NCBI GenBank assembly: GCA_941918925.1
Contig: OW799236.1
Coordinates: forward strand, 74,924,465-74,988,464
DNA: 64,000 nt
Reading direction: 5' to 3'
Origin: Phyto melanocephala
Taxonomy: Eukaryota > Arthropoda > Insecta > Diptera > Rhinophoridae
In this document: positions 11,123 to 23,800 of the stretch, one piece after another
Position numbering within the stretch: position 1 is the first letter of the stretch
How the letters are laid out: every line of letters starts with the position of its first letter
The notes under the pieces: generated by a model
The model's input: the letters and a program-made list of their open reading frames with translations, nothing else
What the model was told of the DNA's origin: nothing
Databases searched by the model: none
Made by a program: the position numbers and the translations under genes

Positions 11123-11268
11123 AGACGAATGCACTTCGTCAAAATTTTCGTTAACATTAAGTTTGACAACTGGGAATTATGAGAGAAGAGAAAGAATTTA
11201 TGAAATGTGTACATTTTGAAAGGAGCATCTGATGATCGTCTGATCAATTTAAACTAGTACATAACTAA

Positions 11269-11564
11269 AGGCCATGACTTTCAGATTTATCATTGCATGT
11301 GTGTTTCAAATGTGTGATAGTGTGGGCAAAAAGTTCACATAAGTGATAGATTTTTTTTCAATTGTGTTTGATTTGATAATCTTTTGGAAATTTTCATAAA
11401 GTAGTAGCTTCTGTGCGATTAGAGTTGCATTTGGAATGAATGCAAGTTAGACAGTATAGCATCGAATCACACATTTTGTGGCGATTTTCTCATGTAGGAT
11501 AGAAACCCATTAGATTATCATTTGATATAATCGCACGACTGTGTAGAAAAGTTACGCATGGCCT
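11269..11564. mobile_element. MITE of about 296 bp, family shared with 39,451-39,747
   Basis: It starts AGGCCATGACTTTCAG and ends, in complement, AGGCCATGCGTAAC. It is inverted relative to the copy at 39.45 kb, sharing AGTCGTGCGATTAT and the subterminal (A/G)TCAAATC blocks. The length agrees within one base. Flanking triplets are TAA and CAA, a decayed version of the TTA duplication at the other copy. Confidence 0.7.
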
Positions 11565-11637
11565 CAAGTATCCCGTAGGCTCAGTATTACCAACTAGTGC
11601 AGACCTAAACGGATAAAATTTAATACAAACAATGGCT

Positions 11638-11990
11638 ACAAAGTAAGAGTGCTATATTTGGCAGTGCCGAATATGATAATATTCCTCAACATCATGCACA
11701 TTAGTGACCACATTGTAGCGTAGTCTAGTTACAAAAATCTATACAAAATGGCGTATTTTTTTAAAATCTTTATTTTTTCGATGCCATTTTCATATTGAAT
11801 TTCCACATTGTTAGCTGTATTTTATTAGTCAAGGTATTAGATAACCCTTATTGAGTAGGTTAGGAAAAAAATTACCCGCCATTTTGTTCGGAATTTACAC
11901 TTGTTCATAGCCTACTATATTCTATTGATCAAGCTTTTTCATTTGACCAATATTGTGAGGGTTGAAGGGGGTAAATTTTTAAATGCTTGA
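11638..11990 (-). repeat. DINE-1-like repeat, family R3 copy 2
   Basis: It opens with AAGTAAGAGTGCTATATTTG, then GCAGTGCCGAATATGATAAT, and has the same interior as 50-430, including ACCCGCCATTTTGTT (about 11,876). Confidence 0.55.
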
Positions 11991-13211
11991 TTTGACCCAT
12001 CATGGATTTCAAATTTCTTTTCCCTGCTAAGTGTATACTATTTTCTTAATAAATCAATGTATGTAACACGAGAAAACTAAAAAAGTCGATCAAAAAAATA
12101 TAATCCCTGTGTATTTTATGCTGATTATGTGAAATTCTTTTTAAAGTTAAATTGCTTAAAAAATAACAAAACTTTATTCACTATTAAAAAAGTTTAAGTC
12201 TGCTGTTTTATTTTATATTAATTTAAGAACTAAGCCGTAACCAAGTAGCAAATTAAATAATAAAATTTAATTTATTATCTTGTAACTGGCAGTTGCATAT
12301 GGACAATATACACAACCGTATTATTTCTAGTCTGGTTCATTGCAAAAATAAAGGCCTACATCAATTTCTTTCTTTGACTGCCTCCATTTAAACTAGCAAT
12401 AATATACACACACACATAAATACAATACGTGTGTTTTATTAGAAACTAAACAATTTCCATAACAAATACTCGTATACAATCAGAATCAAAGAGTTAATAA
12501 TAGAGCACACACTCTCCATCATTCAGTTTTACTTTCTATGCAAATCAAAAAGTTTTTAGTTTTGTTTGATTTCAATTCCACAGAATTTAGAATTAAGTTG
12601 TTTTATTTTATTGACTTTAACATGCACTCACACACACATACACACACACACACACCAAAATAAAGCAATTTGAATTTTGTCAAATCACAGACTATTGGTG
12701 ACAGCAACCAATAAAACAAATGTCTGCAACTAACTCGATGACTGATGATGTGCAGCCAACAGAGTCGACAGCTAAAAACTACAAAAAATAAGGGCCAAAA
12801 GCTAGTAAGTTTACAATATTTTTAATATTGACATAATAATTCGTTTTATTTTCAGTTTCGCCTCGAATACACATACAATCGTACAAATGTACATATTTTT
12901 TTACATTTCAAAGCTTTTGTAAATATGAAAAAATGGCTTAAAAATATTGATGACAGCCCGTTAAGGGACATTTTGTTAGTGAGCGCGAGTAGTTGTGTTT
13001 AACTTCGTTGCCACGGTGATAGATTTTTTTTCGTCTTTCTAACTCCCTTTTCTTTCCTAAATTTTAAAATATAAGCGATAATGGCTCTTGAGACGCGAGC
13101 TCTGTTGAGCGATATCAAACGCTGAAGATGGAGGAGCATCGCTGCCTATACCATTGAAAGAAGAGGGAGTAGGTAAAACTCTGCTTTTTACACAATGTTA
13201 CCTCAATGTAA
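11991..13211. other. No gene seen: AT-rich, with a short (CA)n run
   Basis: A (CA)n-type run lies at about 12,625-12,655. I see no exon or element terminus. Confidence 0.5.
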
Positions 13212-14267
13212 CAGGTGTCTCAGTAAAAATGAACTTTTTGAGCTCAAAATAAAAACAGGATTAAGTATGGGATAAAATAAACCTCAAATTCCCTCCACGG
13301 CTCTGATAACAGAATGTTGCTCTTCTCATGCAATTTTTTAACGATTATGCATTTGATTTCGGATTTGAGCTCAGGAATCGCTTCCGGTTTATTTGCATAA
13401 ACCTGAGTTTTTACAAAACCAAAAAGGAAAAAAATGCACGGCGTTAAATCGCATGATCTTGGTGGCCACTGAACATGAGAATTCGTCGAGATAATTTGTT
13501 CTGAAAATCGTTGCTGTACTAAAGGGATTGTTTCGTGAGCGATGTGGCAGGAGGTGGCGTCTTGTCTAAACCACATATTGTCCTAATCTATTCCGTCCAG
13601 TTAACTATGGCCACAAGAACTCCCTTATCATGTTCTTGTAACGAGTGCCGTACACAGTTACTGAAATTTCGGACTCATATTTAAAAGAGGAAAGCACAAT
13701 CACGCCTCCTGACCGAAATCCGCAACAGATAGTTGCTCGTTGTGGGTGAATTTTTTTCTCATGAATCGATTAAACCCCAAATTCGGCAATTTTGTGTACT
13801 CACGAAGCCACTCAAATGCGCTTCATCGGAGAAGATAACTTTTTTGAAAAACTAAAGTTGACTTCAGTTGAATTACCAGGGCTTTCTATGGTCTGGTGGT
13901 TTGAGCTACTGAGTAGGCTGAAATTTGTACGCTCTACGGTGTCAAAATTCGCTGCATAGTGCTTTTTGAAATTTTAAGTTGTTTAGAACTATGCCGAATT
14001 AATGATTTAGAGCTTCTGGCGACACTCGTTTAAAACTGCAATGTTTTCAAGACAACGACCGGTATGTTGACAAATACAACCGATGCAGTTTTTTGACCAC
14101 ATTTTACTGGAAGTATTTATTTTAAATGACAATATTTCGCACTTTTTGAACAGTCTTTCTTTTGTCAGTAGCTCTGTTTTTAATAATCGGAATAAACATG
14201 ATTGACACCTGCCAACTTTAAGAAGAAAACACACACACACTATAAAAAGTGTATTTTGACTTAGACA
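13212..14267 (-). mobile_element. Mariner element with TGTCTCAGTAA termini, inactive
   Basis: Inverted ends: GTGTCTCAGTAAAAATGAAC at 13,212 and, in complement, GTCTAAGTCAAAATACAC ending at 14,267. Minus-strand frames read KKVIFSDEAHLSGFVST then QNCRIWG (about 13,780-13,850), FRQDATSCHIAHETIPLVQQ (first catalytic-Asp block, near 13,510-13,570), SHVQWPPRSCDLTP (second Asp block), then VKTQVYANKPEAIPELKSEI. Frameshifts and stops separate the blocks. A relative sits at 57,840-58,530 with the same C-terminal pattern and terminus. Confidence 0.82.
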
Positions 14268-14273
14268 AAAAAA

Positions 14274-14468
14274 GGGTGCCCCGATGTACTAGTCAGCAGT
14301 GTGCTGTTCTGCTAGTTTAGGGGTTGCGGGTTCGATTCCCGCCGGAGACTCTGGACTTGTCTGCTTCCTTTCTATTCTATTCTGGCTTTTCTATTCAGGT
14401 ATCACAAAGGGATCAATATAATGGACCCAAGTGAGCTGCACAACAGCTGCCTGTTCTACCTAACCTAG
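14274..14468 (+). mobile_element. tRNA-derived SINE, tail type 2, cleanest copy
   Basis: The head begins GGGTGCCCCGATGTACTAGT. The T-arm GCGGG-TTCGATT-CCCGC contains the pol III B box at 14,329-14,339. The body is CCGGAGACTCTGGACTTGTC and the tail is ATGGACCCAAGTGAGCTGCA followed by CAACAGCTGCCTGTTCTACC. It lies 6 bp beyond the mariner terminus. At 195 bp it is a good length estimate for the family. Confidence 0.85.
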
Positions 14469-15344
14469 ACACCTTTATTTACCAGCGACAAGAATTCACA
14501 GAAGAACAAACAAAAACAAAATGTTTGTGAATTTGTGTAAACGTAAACGTACTATTGTTACTCTCATTAAGGCAAAACTTTATTTTTTATTTTATTACTG
14601 ATTTGTCATCTCAATTCTCTGGCAACTCGGCGTATAAGTGCAAGTTTCTGTTTGTATACTGCATCCGGGTGTGTGCGTCACTTGACATATTTGACAAATG
14701 TGAAAAATGCATTCATTCATACAACAAAAATCCATCCCATTCAATTTAAACAAACGTTAGTAAAGTTTTTATTTTTGTTTTACTTCCCTGCCGCACTTAT
14801 TCCACTTTGGATTTGTTTGTATTTTTACAGGGATACTGAACATAACGTTCGTTCCAACCAGGCCCAAGTAGCGAGTGAGATGAAATGAAACGTTTTACAA
14901 ATGATTGGAAAAATTGAATATTACAATTGTGAATTGGTTTGGTTTTCGTTTTTACGGTTTTATTTTTTTTATGCTCAATATTTTATTTATTTTACTATTT
15001 CACATATTTGTTAGACTTAAAAGAAACGGACATTCTTTTTTTTTTGTTCTTTTTGACAATTACAGAAGTGACAGTTACAAACGCTGGTCGGCCAAGCTCT
15101 TAATATATTTTTTTGGGAACTTACCAGAAAAGTCTGATAATCAAAGTGTGTCCTGTAAGTTGACGGGTGCATGTATAAATAAGTGTGGCAGGATTTTGTT
15201 TATTTTTTGCCTTCTGGGCTTTTGAAAAGATTGAAAAATCATGAATAAAAAGTGGTATCAGTTGGTTATGATGTACGTAACACAAACAATATTTTAAACA
15301 AATTTAAAGCAGAGAGTGCAATATTCAAAGTAAGTCGTGATTTA
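14469..15344. other. No gene seen
   Basis: AT-rich, with long T runs. Open frames here have the composition of noncoding AT-rich DNA and match nothing I know. Confidence 0.5.
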
Positions 15345-16262
15345 AGTCGTGATTTTTGAAGAGTAATTTTTTCAAAAAATCTAATTAAATACTCAAATTT
15401 TTATTGGAATCGATAAATTGGTCTTTGTCATATACTTTTTAAAAATAACTTCATGTAAATGTTGCCTGCGGCTTGGGTTCAAATGGTCCATTCGTAAGGT
15501 CCAATTTTGCACCACTTTTTCGAGCATTTCAGCCTGTATTCCATAATAACTCATGACGTGTTATACTTTAAGGCTTCAATAGTATTTGGCTTGTCCACAT
15601 AGATCAACGTCTTCACATAACCCCACAAGAAATAGTCAAGAGGCATCAAATCACATGATCCTGGCGGCCAACTCACAGGGCCATTTCGAGAAATAAACTC
15701 CTCACCAAATTCATCCTTCAATATGTCCATTGTTTCACGAGCTGTGCGGCATGTGGCACCGTCTTGTTGAAACCACATATCAACCAAGTACAACTCAGCC
15801 AATTGGGGCAAAAAAAAGCCGCGTATCATGGCTCGATATCGTTCGCCGTTGACGGTAACATTTCTTCCACGGTCAAACTGACATTTCACTATCCTCATTA
15901 ACACTGGCCGCTACGTCTGCAATATTCTCTTCGGTACGCACTCTACGAACGCGAGTCGGTGGTTTAATGTCCACCAAAGTAAATTTGGTGCGAAATTTAG
16001 TGATAATAGTACGAATCTTTGGTTCACTAAGTCGATTGTGACGACCATAAAAAGTTCGAAGCAAACGATGGACATTTCTCACAGTGCACAAATTTTGATA
16101 ATAAATTTCAACGATTTGCAGTCGTTACTCGTTTTTGAGTTTCTCCATGATGAAATGGCATAGTATACTGAACACTTCGCACTTTCACAGATGTCGTTTG
16201 GACACAATTACCAACCAGTGCTGCCAGCCCGAAAAACTTAATTCATAAAAAATTACCCTTTA
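15345..16262 (-). mobile_element. Mariner element with long intact transposase blocks, inactive
   Basis: Minus-strand frames give MCTVRNVHRLLRTFYGRHNR (helix-turn-helix) and PTRVRRVRTEENIADVAASV. After a frame change come NVTVNGERYRAMIRGFFLPQ, then DMWFQQDGATCRTARETMD (first catalytic Asp) and GPVSWPPGSCDLMPLDYFLW (second Asp block). The two main frames overlap near 15,873-15,904. That join drops several blocks between the N-terminal and catalytic parts, so the element has an internal deletion as well. Ends are related: CGTGATTTTTGAAGAGTAAT on the left, and AAGGGTAATTTTTTATG in complement on the right. Confidence 0.85.
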
Positions 16263-16429
16263 AAAGGCTTGAGTTCTCCAAACAAATGTTAGGAAAGGTT
16301 TACACAAAATTAAACTTGAACTTTTTAAGGTTAAAACTTATAAATCCTTAATATGTATTTGATATTATTTCTGGGTAAGCACCGCTTACCTAGTGCTTGC
16401 CTGCTTTTAAGAGTATTTCTCTTATCCCA

Positions 16430-17225
16430 CTTCATAGGTTTCTTTTGTACAACCCATAAGCGCTATCCTAAACGATATTGACTATGCTGATGATTTATGT
16501 ATCTAAGCACATGCTCGAAAATATAGAGAACAAACTGAAGGCTCTCCATAACGCTTTTAAAATAAGTTTAAAGTAATAGACTTGCGGATTACCAAACTTT
16601 TAAGAATAAACAACATCAATTCCACCTGTCTAACTCTATATAATAGCCACATGGAAAATTTACAGTTTTTATATTACCTGGATAAACAGCGCCGCAAACG
16701 AAGATGTTTCTGTACGAATCAACAGGACCTGTCATGTCATGTATTGTTTAACAAAAGTATCATATCAAATCATATCAAGAGATATCAAAACAACTGAAGA
16801 CCAAAGTATTTAACTCATCTCTACGGATGTGAAACTTGGAATTTAGCCAAAATCGATGTATGACAACTGCAAGTTTTCACATACCGTTTATCATAAACGA
16901 TTACTCGCTGTGTTTGGTCCAATATAATAACTAATGCTGAGCAACTTCGAAGCATGCACCAACAGAAATTTTAGAACGAGATCCTAAAAAAGAAATTTAG
17001 ATGGATTGGTCATACACAGAGATCCAATAACGAGGTTACCATGACAGTGCTCCAGTGTAACCCAAAAGGTTCTCAGGACGTCCACAAATAACTTGGTGTA
17101 CTGCAACCATACGTGATCAAACTACTGAAGTGTTTTCATACAAAGACGCATTGAGAACATATGACAATAGAGTCATTTATTGGGAGCGTTTGCTGCCCAG
17201 CTGGAGAGTAGCGAAACATCACCAT
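16430..17225 (+). mobile_element. RTE-type LINE fragment, 3' half from the YADD box
   Basis: Broken plus-strand frames read NDIDYADDLCI (about 16,472-16,500; catalytic YADD), TKLLRINN, YGCETWNL (about 16,825), LKKKFRWIGHTQRS (about 16,990) and a last block near 17,180-17,220. These are the C-terminal reverse-transcriptase and thumb blocks of RTE/CFDP2-like elements, in the family order. Stops and shifts are frequent. The fragment starts just upstream of the YADD box, where the fragment at 48.3-49.4 kb stops. Confidence 0.75.
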
Positions 17226-20046
17226 CAATTTCATCTGTACCAGGAATACTTAGTTTTTTAATGCCTTCTCGTTACTTCTTAAAAAAAGATAGCAGTAAAG
17301 AAGCGAAAGATATGAAAAGAAAATACTATTGAAATAAGTACACCTTATTTCACTGCTGAAATAATAACCAGTATAGAAGATATACTTTGTTGTGCTTTGG
17401 TAAGCAAACGATTGGGGAATGACATCTGCATTGCTTACAAAATTCATAAAATTGTTTAATAAACTTAATATTTGAAGTTAGGCAAAATATATTAAGTCAC
17501 AAATTATAGGTTGTAGTTAATATCAAATCAAATATGAATGTTTCTGAGTTAGTGTCTAAAGAACATATGATGAAGTTGTTGGTGCCAAACCAAAGAGACA
17601 ACAATTCAAAAGGGACCCAATCAAAAACTCAAACTGCAATTTTTTGAACTTTTTTGCCCGACGTCAGAGGCATATGCATGCACTTTTTCGCACCTGATAC
17701 CACACTACCACATCAAATTAATATAATAATATCACCTACGCACTGTGTTGCGGCTAGTGGAAAATTAACTTTTTTCCGATTATTTTTTTCAGTGTTTTTA
17801 ATGATGCAATTTTGTCACAGACATTCCAAGTAAACAAAAAACACATAAAGCTTATTTTTATGTTGGCCCGTTGATTTTAAATTGATTTTAGAAGTCAAAT
17901 ATACAAAATTTTCACGAAAAGAGGGGATTTGAGGGCTGTATTCAAAATGATCTCATTTGAATTTGGTGGCAGATATATTGATTCGGAAAAAAAATCTGCC
18001 TTTCGACAAGTATTTTCTGTAAAAAAAGGAATGTTGTTTGAGACATTTTCATATGCACCTTTTTTAGAGCGAAAACCCGACTAAAGGTCCATTTTTCCTT
18101 AAAATTTGGGTTAGGTAAGCAATATCTAAAAGGTCCCAGAGAGTGCCAGTTCCAAACTACTACAGAAATGTTACATAATTTGTTTTCAACGAACTGTGAA
18201 AAAATCAGCTGCCCATACCTGCCCTCCTGGGAGTTATAGCGATTTTAGTATATCACTCTCAGTATTTATTCAATAGAAATGGAACAGAAATTCTCGGAAT
18301 CACTTATTGCATAATATAATCATATTGGTTTTCGGGTGACTTTCCGTCATAACTCTCTTAAAACTGAAGCTATTGACTTCAAACCGGTATCAAATTAAAG
18401 CTTTTATTGCCAGCTTTCAAAAAAGAAATAAAATAGATTTTGGTTTTATATAAAATTTCAGAGTTATTCAACAAATATCGAAAAATCTGGAAAATTTTAC
18501 GTTTATAATTCTTGTTTGGACCACCCTATAATTTATTTTAAAAACTAATCATAGGGTATTTATCAGAAATAAAAGAAGAATTAAAATAAATTTTTTTTAA
18601 AATTTTTCGAACAATTTTTTTTTTTATTTTTGAATATTGTTGAAAATTTGACCCAACAATTTTTTTCGGTGTAAATTTGTTTTCACTCATTCTGTTTGGG
18701 ATTTCATTCTGACCAATCTGTAAAAATTTCTCATTGATACAATTAAAATTACAGTTTATGCAATATGATTTCCAAAAAATTCTGGTTTCGCAACACTGTG
18801 CTACGGTAGAGTGCTTAACAACTACTACTAATACTCGTAGTGTAGGCCACACAAATACAAAGGCTTACAAAATATATGCATGTATTTGAGAAAAAGCCAT
18901 ATTGAAAAAAGGACATTGACAAATAACTTAATTCGTTGTTGTCACCACATGTTGGAAATTGTGCATCAATTTTTCACAACATATCTGTTTGTTTTTTTTT
19001 TTTTTTCGATTTTTATAAAATTGTTTTAATTTCATTGTTGTTGGAATTTTTTACCAATGCTATTATTCATCTTGATTTTTTTTTCTTTCGGTTCGCTTGG
19101 TTTTATGTCAATATGTCAATTTGTTATATTTGTTAATCGTATGAGAGTTTGTGCGTGACATGTGGTCTACGAGTGTTGTGGAGTGATGTGTAGCCAACTG
19201 ATTTCTCTTAACTAACTTTAAATATTTTATTTGTTATACATACAGATGAACGTATGTATGTTTTTTTATATATAAAATAATACAATTAAAACAAGGAAGA
19301 AAGTAATGATCGATTAAGTCCGTACAGCATGAACATTGGCGTAACTAGGATACTCTTAGAAATGACCCACACAGAGTTCCTAAAAAATTAGATAAAAATA
19401 TCTGTTAGACATTTATTCAGTTTATGATTTTGCTACCCCCAGACAAATTTTAAGTTACTCCAATTAGCATGAACAATTTGTATGAGCATTAAAATAATTT
19501 TTGGAAGGAGGAGTTATCTGAGAATTACGATAAGGTGGTCAGTTTTTGTGTGTGATAATGTGAAATAATAACTCAGTAAAAAATCACTGTGATAAACTAC
19601 AAAAATTTTGAATTTCATTATTAAACAATGTTAAATATGCTGTCACATATTGCTTAATGTGATGGTTTAGCATGAGAATGTATATTTTAACCCCCCATAA
19701 ATAAAAGGTAAGCTTAACCTTCTAAATTTTCGATTATTTTTTTTTTTTATAGCTTCTGCCAGAAACCGTTGTTTACTTTTTTTACAAATATAACTAAGGA
19801 TTGGACGTTAATATTCAATATGTTTAAAATATGTTCTAAATTATGCAGCACCTGTACTACACTTGAAAATCGATGTTACAAACGTCAATGTAAACGCAGA
19901 ATATCGAGAAAAATAAATAGAAATGGTTGTTGCTTTTTTGAAATTAAAAATTATTTTATGTAATAATTGAGCATATAAATTGTAGATGAGATGATATATG
20001 CAGGTTAATGCTACTATGGAAAACGAATTAATAATCAATCTTTATT
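17226..20046. other. No gene seen: AT-rich intergenic DNA
   Basis: I see no exon or element terminus I could defend. Poly-T runs occur near 18,990 and 19,740. Confidence 0.45.
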
Positions 20047-20861
20047 ATTATACCCTTCACACAGTGAAAAAGGGTATATATAGGTTTGTCATTTCGTGTG
20101 AAATTTCTACAATTTTCATTTCCGACCCCATAAAGTATATATTTTCTGAAAGCTTATAAATAGGGGAGTCGATTAAGCTCTGTCAGTCTGTCCGTCTGTC
20201 CGTGTGTATGTTGAAATCAACTTTTTGAAGCCCCCCAACATCGCTTGGACTCGGGTGAGGTATTAAAATATCAGAAATATTCGGGAGTAGATCGGTATTA
20301 AAAATCAAAAACATCGGTACATAAACAACTGAGATATGAGCAAAAACCCATGACCACCTCGATTTTTTTTTCACAAAAACAGCATTACAATAACAACATA
20401 TATACATACATACAAACGTGTATACTGGTTAGAGAAAACGTGGCATCGAATCCCAGCTGAGCCAAAAAAATTTTTTTTTAATTTTTTTAAAATTTTTTTT
20501 TATATTTTTTTTTTTATTTTTTATTTAATATATTATTTATATTTTTATTATTATTTTTTTCTAAATTTTTTTTTTTTAATTTTTTTTTGTTTTATATTAA
20601 TTTTTAATTTTAATATTTATATATTTTAATTATTTTTTTTTAATATTTGTTTTTTTATTTTTTTTTTTTGTTTTTTTAACATAAATACATACGTGAATTT
20701 ATAATTTTACAATGGGATGTTTTTATATATGTATGTTTTTATATGTATGTACGTAATTCATATGGGATGAATGGTGATACAAACTACTGTTATTGCATGA
20801 CTACACGTTGTGAAGGGTATATAAGATTCGGCACGGCCGAATATAGCGCTCGTACTTGTTT
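20047..20861 (+). repeat. DINE-1-like repeat, family R2 copy A
   Basis: It starts TTATACCCTTCACACAGTG.. with an internal palindrome (TACCCTT/AAGGGTA). It includes a TCTGTCCGTCTGTCCGTGTG run near 20,188 and a T-rich core at about 20,465-20,670 followed by TACATA microsatellite. It ends GAAGGGTATATAAGATTCGG, then CACGGCCGAATATAGCGCTC and GTACTTGTTT. This closely resembles the layout of Drosophila INE-1: subterminal repeat, simple-sequence core, 3' hairpin, TTCTTGTTT-like end. There is no coding capacity. Confidence 0.72.
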
Positions 20862-23800
20862 CAAAATTAATATTGTGATAAATAATGTGTGTGATAGGAA
20901 ATCAAAGACTTTCACAATGCTTTGCGACGCATTCATTCTAATTTCGTTTGTATGAAGGCGCAAAAGAACGATGTTTCTAAAGTTTCTGATTATACGGCAT
21001 GGGCAACGATTAGTTAAGGTCTAAAGTCGTTCAGTAGCTTTTTTATAAATAAATATAAGTCGCATAGGAATATTTTTTCTAAAATTATTTCCGATATTAG
21101 CCGAGATATTAGCCGTTTGAATTCAAATTTAATGGTTGTAATTTAATTTAATTTAATTTAATTTAAAATAATAAAATTAAATAAAAGAGTAAATGAACTT
21201 AAGCCAAAATAAAAATGATTCACATTAAAATTTAATATAAAGAAAAGAATTTAAAAATATAAAAAATATATAAAAAAAATTTTATTTTTTTTAAATGCCC
21301 TTATAAAATTTTACTTTCTCATCACTTTTTAAATAGTATTACAAACATTTGCATTCAACTTGGTTATCCGTAAAAATGTTAATTTCATTAATTTTTCTTA
21401 ATTTCTTAAAAACTCCTAAAATGCCCTGCTAACACCGATTTCTCCACCAATATTTAAAGGTTTTGTGTTTGTCGCTACACCTATTAATAGAAGAGGGGAA
21501 CATTAAAAAATTACCTTTTTGCCAGAAAAAAGAGATTTTGTATTATTTTTCAACGTCACACAGTGGCGCCAGGTTTAAAAAATCTAAAATTTCGTGAACC
21601 CCTAAAATATATTCAACAAATCTATTGTACAGAAGATTGTCCGACGATTTCAAATATGCATCAAGCAAAGTGTTATTTATGCTTAATGCAGCAGAATTAG
21701 AACTTTAAGTAGTGCGCATCATAAGCCTGTTTTATTTTTCAAAATAAATAAAAAATAGTTTGTTTTTGATTGGTTTTTATAATTGTTTTATTTTTGGAAT
21801 AATAATTGTGTTGTTTTTTTGCTTTTGTTTGTATTTAATTATTTTATTCATTACATTTATTTAATTTATATTTTAATTTAACTTTTTAATATTTAATATG
21901 TTATTGTTGTGTTTCATATGTAGGTATGTATGTATGCATGTGTAAGTGGATGTGTTTTGTTTCTTATTCTGTATTTTGTTTAATATACTTAGTTAATTAA
22001 TTAGATATTTGCACTTAATCATATATTAAATAATTTGAATTATTTGTTGCTATGTTGTCATGTAAAAAATTATACAAATTTATATAAATATAAATACAAC
22101 ACTATAAAAAAAATGCTTTCACATTGTTTTTGTTTTTTTCTTCATTGCAATTCATGTTTACATTATAATTCGTACATACAAAAACAATTATTATAAGTAA
22201 AAAAAAAATACGAATTAATTTTAAATAGCGATACTTAATAGAAATTAATTCAATTTATATAAAGTATGTACATACAGTTTATTATTATATTCAACACTTA
22301 ATTATACATACATACAAATACATTTATATAGAAAAATAAAAGAGAAATGATAAGGTTTATGTAACTAATATGTATGCATGTATGTACGTATGTTTACTAA
22401 AGACTAATTAATAATTAATAGTTTGTTTAATGGTTGGTTTGTTTGTTTTGCTTTGGAATTTAATTTTTTTCTTTATTTTATTTTAGAAATAAATTAGTGC
22501 TTAATTTTAAAACTAATAAGGAAATGTGTTAGAAATCTGTTAAATATAGTTTTTATTTTATTATTAAAAAAAAAAAAAAATTAAATTTCAAAATTTATGG
22601 TGCAAATTTTGCTTTGCTAATATATTTGAACCTTGTGGCAGTTGCTTAGATAAACGTTAAATTTTTCAAAAGTTAAGCATTTTTATTGAATTCAAAATCA
22701 AAAATTTTATTAAAAATTTTTTAAGAAAAACATCCAGATTTTCGGTTAGATTTTGCGAAAGTGAAAGAAAAAACGAAATAAATGTTTAAATATTTTATAC
22801 TATTTACAGTTTAATGTTTTTAGTTTTTATAAAATTTTGATTTAAGTTTTAAGAAATTTTATAGTTTAAAATGTGTTTTGTTTTCTTTAAATGCAATGAG
22901 ATACGTTATTTTTTATTTCTTATTTCTTTTTTTTTAATTTAATTTTTTTATATTTTCTTTTCACATTTGATCCAATTTACTGGATTATTTGGTTTTATTT
23001 TAAGTATTTTTTTATATATATATTTTTTATTATGTTTATTTATAATAACATCTATTTGGTTTTTGGCCTCGCTTAGTGTAGCGTGTTTGTTTTTGTTTTA
23101 TAAATATTAAAATTTTCTATACACATTTGTTTTTTATTTCGTTTTTGTTATAAATTCAAGCGATCTCTTCCGTTAAGCAAATTACACAAATTAAAAATTA
23201 GTGACTATTCATTGGTAATAATGGTAGAAATAGATAAACTTTCAATAAGCTTAATTAAGGAAAGAAGCTTTACTAAGTATAAAATCTAGAAAAAATAAGC
23301 TTATATCTGTGGTCTTTGGCCAAACAGCTTATATTGAATTTTTGAATATTTTACCAGAACAAAAAATAAAATAAAACATATTTCTTTTCAAAATCTTTTT
23401 ACTACTTTTTTTATTGTAAGTGCTCTTTCTCATAGCTCGTAGCAAGAAAAGAATTATTATAAACTAGCTAAGGCAGGACTGCTTTGCTGTTTTATGTGAT
23501 GTGAGCGTAGACTGCCTAACTGAACATCTACTTGCCTTTTAATACACAAGACAAGGTAAAAAACGGATTTTTATTAAATTTCCAATTTTTTCAGGAATGC
23601 AAAAAAGTAATAAAAAATAAAATAAATTTAAATAGTAATTTTCCTCTTTTACGTGATCACTCTTAAAGTATTATAGAAATAATGATACTGTTTAGTTTTT
23701 ATGGTTTTTTGTTTAATCATTTTCTAAACTCGATTTAAGATGTTTTGTCAAAAGTCAACCGATATGAGTTATTTAAAAGTTTCGGTAAAGTTAAGCTATA

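Noticed and set aside
14905..15225. Open frame of 106 codons, rich in Phe and Leu
   Set aside because: It is driven by T runs, has no motif or splice context and lies in AT-rich intergenic DNA.
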